A stretch of 17,299 bases of DNA from DALYDK01 sp964477125. GTDB taxonomy: Bacteria; Patescibacteriota; Saccharimonadia; Saccharimonadales; CAIOMD01. Under the pieces are notes generated by a model. It worked only from the letters and a program-made list of their open reading frames with translations. It did no database searches and had not been told where the DNA came from. A program made the position numbers and the translations under genes. The DNA is taken from positions 1 through 17,299 of the forward strand of contig CAYZCZ010000016.1 of NCBI GenBank assembly GCA_964477125.1, written 5' to 3'. This document shows positions 15,418-17,299 of this stretch, piece after piece; the first letter of the stretch is position 1; every line of letters starts with the position of its first letter.

Positions 15418-15589
15418 CGGAACAAAAGACCGTGTCAGAGTTACCAAGAATGGGAAAGCTTTAATTCGAAAGAATGGAGGAAACCATTTTCTAGAGCATA
15501 AAAGTAAATCTCGTAAGCGGACTTATGCCGGATTACAAGAGGTAACGGGTAAAATTAAGAAGAATCTTAAACGGAAGCTAGGAGTATAA
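15395..15589 (+). CDS. rpmI: Large-subunit ribosomal protein bL35
   Basis: This is the 64-residue bL35, a small basic 50S protein. The family opening MPKLKSHSGTKDRVRVT is clear, and the rest is Lys/Arg-rich with an HKSKSRKR segment and a basic end. Length is normal. AAGGAG (15384-15389), inside the infC 3' end, is five nt from the ATG. The gene overlaps infC by 23 nt in another frame, so its translation is probably coupled to infC. Order infC-rpmI-rplT is the widely conserved bacterial arrangement. Confidence 0.97.
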   Translation: MPKLKSHSGTKDRVRVTKNGKALIRKNGGNHFLEHKSKSRKRTYAGLQEVTGKIKKNLKRKLGV

Positions 15590-15592
15590 TAA

Positions 15593-15934
15593 ATGCGAGT
15601 TAAAAGAGGACAGACTTCCCACAAGAAGCACTTAAAGATACGCCACGCGACTAAGGGCATGACCCATTCACGTAGGCGAAGTATTAAGATGGGCCGACAA
15701 GGTATTATAAAAGCCCTTCAATATGCTACACGTGACAGGAAAAATCGTAAGCGAACATTTCGTAGTTTATGGAATACCCGCATAAATGCTGCCGCCAGAA
15801 TTAATGGCACAACTTATAGCAAGCTAATAAACGGTCTTAAAAAAGCCAATGTCAGTATCGATAGAAAAATCTTGTCTGAACTAGCTGTTAATGAGCCAAA
15901 AGCATTTCAAGCTGTAGTTAAAACTGCAAAATAA
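15593..15934 (+). CDS. rplT: Large-subunit ribosomal protein bL20
   Basis: This is the 113-residue bL20, an early-binding 23S rRNA assembly protein of the 50S subunit. It shows the basic N-terminal extension MRVKRGQTSHKKHLKI, the conserved AxxALxYAxRDRKxRKRxFRxLWxxRINAAAR region (here ALQYATRDRKNRKRTFRSLW followed by NTRINAAAR), and the NGLKKANVSIDRKILSELA helix pair. Length is standard. AGGAG at 15580-15584, within the last rpmI codons, is eight nt from the ATG. It is the last gene of the operon and is followed by a strong terminator. In many bacteria bL20 represses this operon by binding the leader or an internal mimic of its rRNA site; I see no such leader here. Confidence 0.98.
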   Translation: MRVKRGQTSHKKHLKIRHATKGMTHSRRRSIKMGRQGIIKALQYATRDRKNRKRTFRSLWNTRINAAARINGTTYSKLINGLKKANVSIDRKILSELAVNEPKAFQAVVKTAK

Positions 15935-15957
15935 GCTATTATCTTATTAGATAATTT

Positions 15958-15986
15958 AAAAACCCCTTATATATTAAGGGGTTTTT
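15958..15986. terminator. Bidirectional terminator between rplT and rnpB
   Basis: AAAAACCCCTTA, a short TA-rich loop and TAAGGGGTTTTT form a symmetric stem with T-tracts on both strands. It sits 24 nt after the rplT stop and directly beyond the 3' end of the convergent RNase P RNA, so it can end both transcripts. Confidence 0.92.
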
Positions 15987-15989
15987 AAA

Positions 15990-16360
15990 TGCCAGATCAT
16001 TAGTAAGCCGGGTTCTGTTCTATCTGATCATCTATCTAGCCTCGCATTTGCATACGAGATCAAGCGGTTTTAGTAACGCAGACTTTAGCGGGTCGCTAGC
16101 TACTAGGTAGCAAAAGCCTACTCCTTGCAACAGGCAGGGTTTACCTCTCTACCGAGTCACCACGGTAGACTGTAGGCTCTTACCCTACTCATTTCACCCT
16201 TACCCTGCTTCCGTTACCGGAGGCTGAGCGGTATTGTTTCTGTGGCACTTTCCCTAAAGTTTCCTTTGGTTGCCGTTAGCAACTGCCTTTACCCTATGTT
16301 GCCCGGACTTTCCTCCAGACTTTCGTTACCGAAGGTCTGGCGATCAGTCAATGATCTAGC
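15990..16360 (-). ncRNA. rnpB: RNase P RNA, bacterial type A
   Basis: This is the catalytic RNA of ribonuclease P, which matures tRNA 5' ends. The minus strand shows the family blocks in order: GAGGAAAGTCCGGGC (P4 5' strand region, near 16315-16301), AGGGTGAAATGAGTAGGGTAAGAGCC, GGTAAACCC, and the 3' GAACAGAACCCGGCTTACTAA (P4 3' strand region). Helix P1 is AGATCATT (16357-16350) with AATGATCT (16001-15994), which sets the ends at about 16360 and 15990. Length of about 370 nt is typical. The promoter-predicted start coincides with the 5' end. A putative P15 helix (AGGCTTT with AAAGTCT) encloses a loop in which I find no GGU motif, the element that pairs with tRNA 3' CCA in most type A RNAs. Confidence 0.95.
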
Positions 16361-16367
16361 GCTTATT

Positions 16368-16376
16368 ATTATAACA
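16368..16376 (-). promoter_or_regulatory. rnpB promoter (extended -10) overlapping the RNase H stop codon
   Basis: On the minus strand TGTTATAAT gives TG-N-TATAAT (TATAAT at 16373-16368); no clear -35 is present. The predicted start near 16360 matches the RNase P RNA 5' end. The hexamer overlaps the TAA of the upstream gene, so rnpB may also receive read-through transcription. Confidence 0.7.
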
Positions 16377-17157
16377 ACTTATCAGTTCTATCGAGTGAAT
16401 TCTTATGTAAATCTAATATTCTATTTACCTCAGCATCAGCCGCCTTGTTTAATTCCCTAGGCACATGAGTGAAAGTAACTTTTTTAAATCTATCTATGAG
16501 CTTCTTAATATCAGAGTGAATAGGCCATAATTCTCTATTTTTAATTTTAAAGACACCATTCATTTGGTTAACAACCAATAAACTATCCATGTAAATATGA
16601 ATAATAACTGCATTTAATTTGGCACAATCTTTTAGCCCATACCTAACTGCCTGATACTCTGCTTGATTATTAGTGGTAATTCCCAGATATTCTCCCCCGC
16701 TAATAAGTAGGTTGTCGTCACTATCATAAATTACGTATCCGCTTGCAGAAGGTCCGGGATTACCCCGCGAACCACCATCGGTATACATTTTGACTTCTTT
16801 AATAGTTGTTGTGTTTGTCGCAACATTTTTTTGATCTTTCAAATGATACTTAATTATCTTAACCAAGGACTTAGTTGTTATGTCAGGGCCATAGTATTTT
16901 TTAAAGACCGCTATTATATCTTCGATACTACCGTAGGACTCATGGCCTTGAATATCGTAGCTACTTATATCTTCAATACGTTTTGTTGTAACTTTATCAA
17001 CAATAATTTGAGTAAAAACATTGCCATTTTCTGAATTAATAAATTGTATTTCATCATCTACCTGAATATTTTTTTCGTCTGCTAGTCGCCAAGTAGTATT
17101 ATATAGTCCATTCAAAATAGGTTCTATTTGGCTAGGTATAAATTTTAGTGTTTTCAT
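16369..17157 (-). CDS. ASCH domain-ribonuclease HI fusion protein
   Basis: A 262-residue two-domain protein. The N-terminal part (about 1-100) resembles an ASCH domain, a PUA-like RNA-binding fold: MKTLKFIPSQIEPILNG, TTWRL, VDDEIQF, and GHESYGS with KYYG. The usual lysine of the GxKxxT motif is tyrosine here (GLYNTT). A short linker leads to RNase HI (about 120-250) with all four acidic active-site residues: D127 in MYTDGGSRGNPGP, E167 in NNQAEYQA, D191 in IYMDSLLVV and D241 in KAADAEVNR. It should cleave RNA in RNA:DNA hybrids; the ASCH part may guide or limit substrate choice (inference). The start at 17157 is chosen because an extended -10 (TGAGATAAT) ends 10 nt upstream and overlaps the alternative ATG at 17169. 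It lies directly upstream of rnpB on the same strand. Confidence 0.85.
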   Translation of the reverse strand: MKTLKFIPSQIEPILNGLYNTTWRLADEKNIQVDDEIQFINSENGNVFTQIIVDKVTTKRIEDISSYDIQGHESYGSIEDIIAVFKKYYGPDITTKSLVKIIKYHLKDQKNVATNTTTIKEVKMYTDGGSRGNPGPSASGYVIYDSDDNLLISGGEYLGITTNNQAEYQAVRYGLKDCAKLNAVIIHIYMDSLLVVNQMNGVFKIKNRELWPIHSDIKKLIDRFKKVTFTHVPRELNKAADAEVNRILDLHKNSLDRTDKLL

Positions 17158-17167
17158 TTCTAGTAAC

Positions 17168-17176
17168 ATTATCTCA
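17168..17176 (-). promoter_or_regulatory. Candidate extended -10 promoter of the ASCH-RNase H gene
   Basis: TGAGATAAT on the minus strand gives TG-N-GATAAT (GATAAT at 17173-17168), with a predicted start at about 17161, four bases before the ATG at 17157. No clear -35 is present. It overlaps the upstream ATG at 17169, arguing that 17157 is the real start. Confidence 0.4.
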
Positions 17177-17235
17177 CAGTGCAGTAGTTAAAAAACAGAA
17201 TGTACAACTACAGATACTTATAGTTTTGAATTTAT

Positions 17236-17299
17236 TGGTCGGGGTGACAAGACTTGAACTTGCGACCTCACGGCCCCCAGCCGTACGCGCTACCAACTG
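17236..17299 (-). tRNA. tRNA-Pro (anticodon GGG), 3' portion, CCA encoded
   Basis: The minus strand reads a D-arm (CAGTTGGTAGCGCG), an anticodon stem TACGG/CCGTG around loop CTGGGGG (anticodon GGG, proline codon CCC), a short variable loop, a T-arm with GTTCAAGTC, and acceptor strand CACCCCG followed by discriminator A and a gene-encoded CCA ending at 17236. The 5' acceptor strand lies beyond the right edge. Proline identity is supported by the GGG anticodon and discriminator A. Confidence 0.93.

Overview
The window reads as an ordinary chromosomal piece of a small-genome, AT-rich bacterium of the Candidate Phyla Radiation (Patescibacteria), most likely Candidatus Saccharibacteria (TM7). This placement is inferred from the combination of a DUF11-type surface protein ending in LPNTGPG, a VirD4/TraG-like ATPase preceded by a short disordered partner, ComM, and compact housekeeping operons. 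The standard genetic code fits: conserved glycines are GGN, TGA ends the surface-protein gene, and an in-frame TGA bounds infC, so TGA=Gly recoding (SR1/Gracilibacteria) is not supported.

Layout: 1-175 is the 5' end of a 16S rRNA gene (minus), with its leader and promoter up to 393. Next, also on the minus strand, come a DUF212 phosphatase-like membrane protein, gyrA and gyrB as one tight operon with a consensus promoter at 5371-5399. Diverging from it is a two-gene plus-strand unit (5660-8229): a large cell-surface DUF11 protein and a two-helix membrane protein. Facing these on the minus strand are a VirD4-like ATPase (8307-11210), a small disordered protein (11247-11681) and a small multi-spanning membrane protein (11744-12082). 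The 12.1-13.3 kb stretch is mostly non-coding and very AT-rich. It holds two apparent RNA units, each with a strong promoter and an intrinsic terminator: a structured minus-strand RNA (about 12448 to 12227) that I cannot assign to a known family, and a plus-strand leader or small RNA (about 13118-13271) immediately before comM. Then come comM, infC-rpmI-rplT (with an ATT-initiated infC), a bidirectional terminator, RNase P RNA (minus), an ASCH-RNase HI fusion gene (minus) and the 3' part of a tRNA-Pro(GGG) gene (minus).

Functionally, the window combines information processing (gyrase, 16S, IF-3/L35/L20, RNase P, RNase H, tRNA) with genes plausibly tied to an epibiotic, DNA-scavenging lifestyle (surface adhesin-like protein, T4SS-like ATPase, ComM). 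The items most worth following up are the unassigned structured RNA at 12.2-12.45 kb, the terminator-bearing RNA upstream of comM, and a recurring pattern of -10 elements placed so close to start codons that the mRNAs should be leaderless or nearly so.
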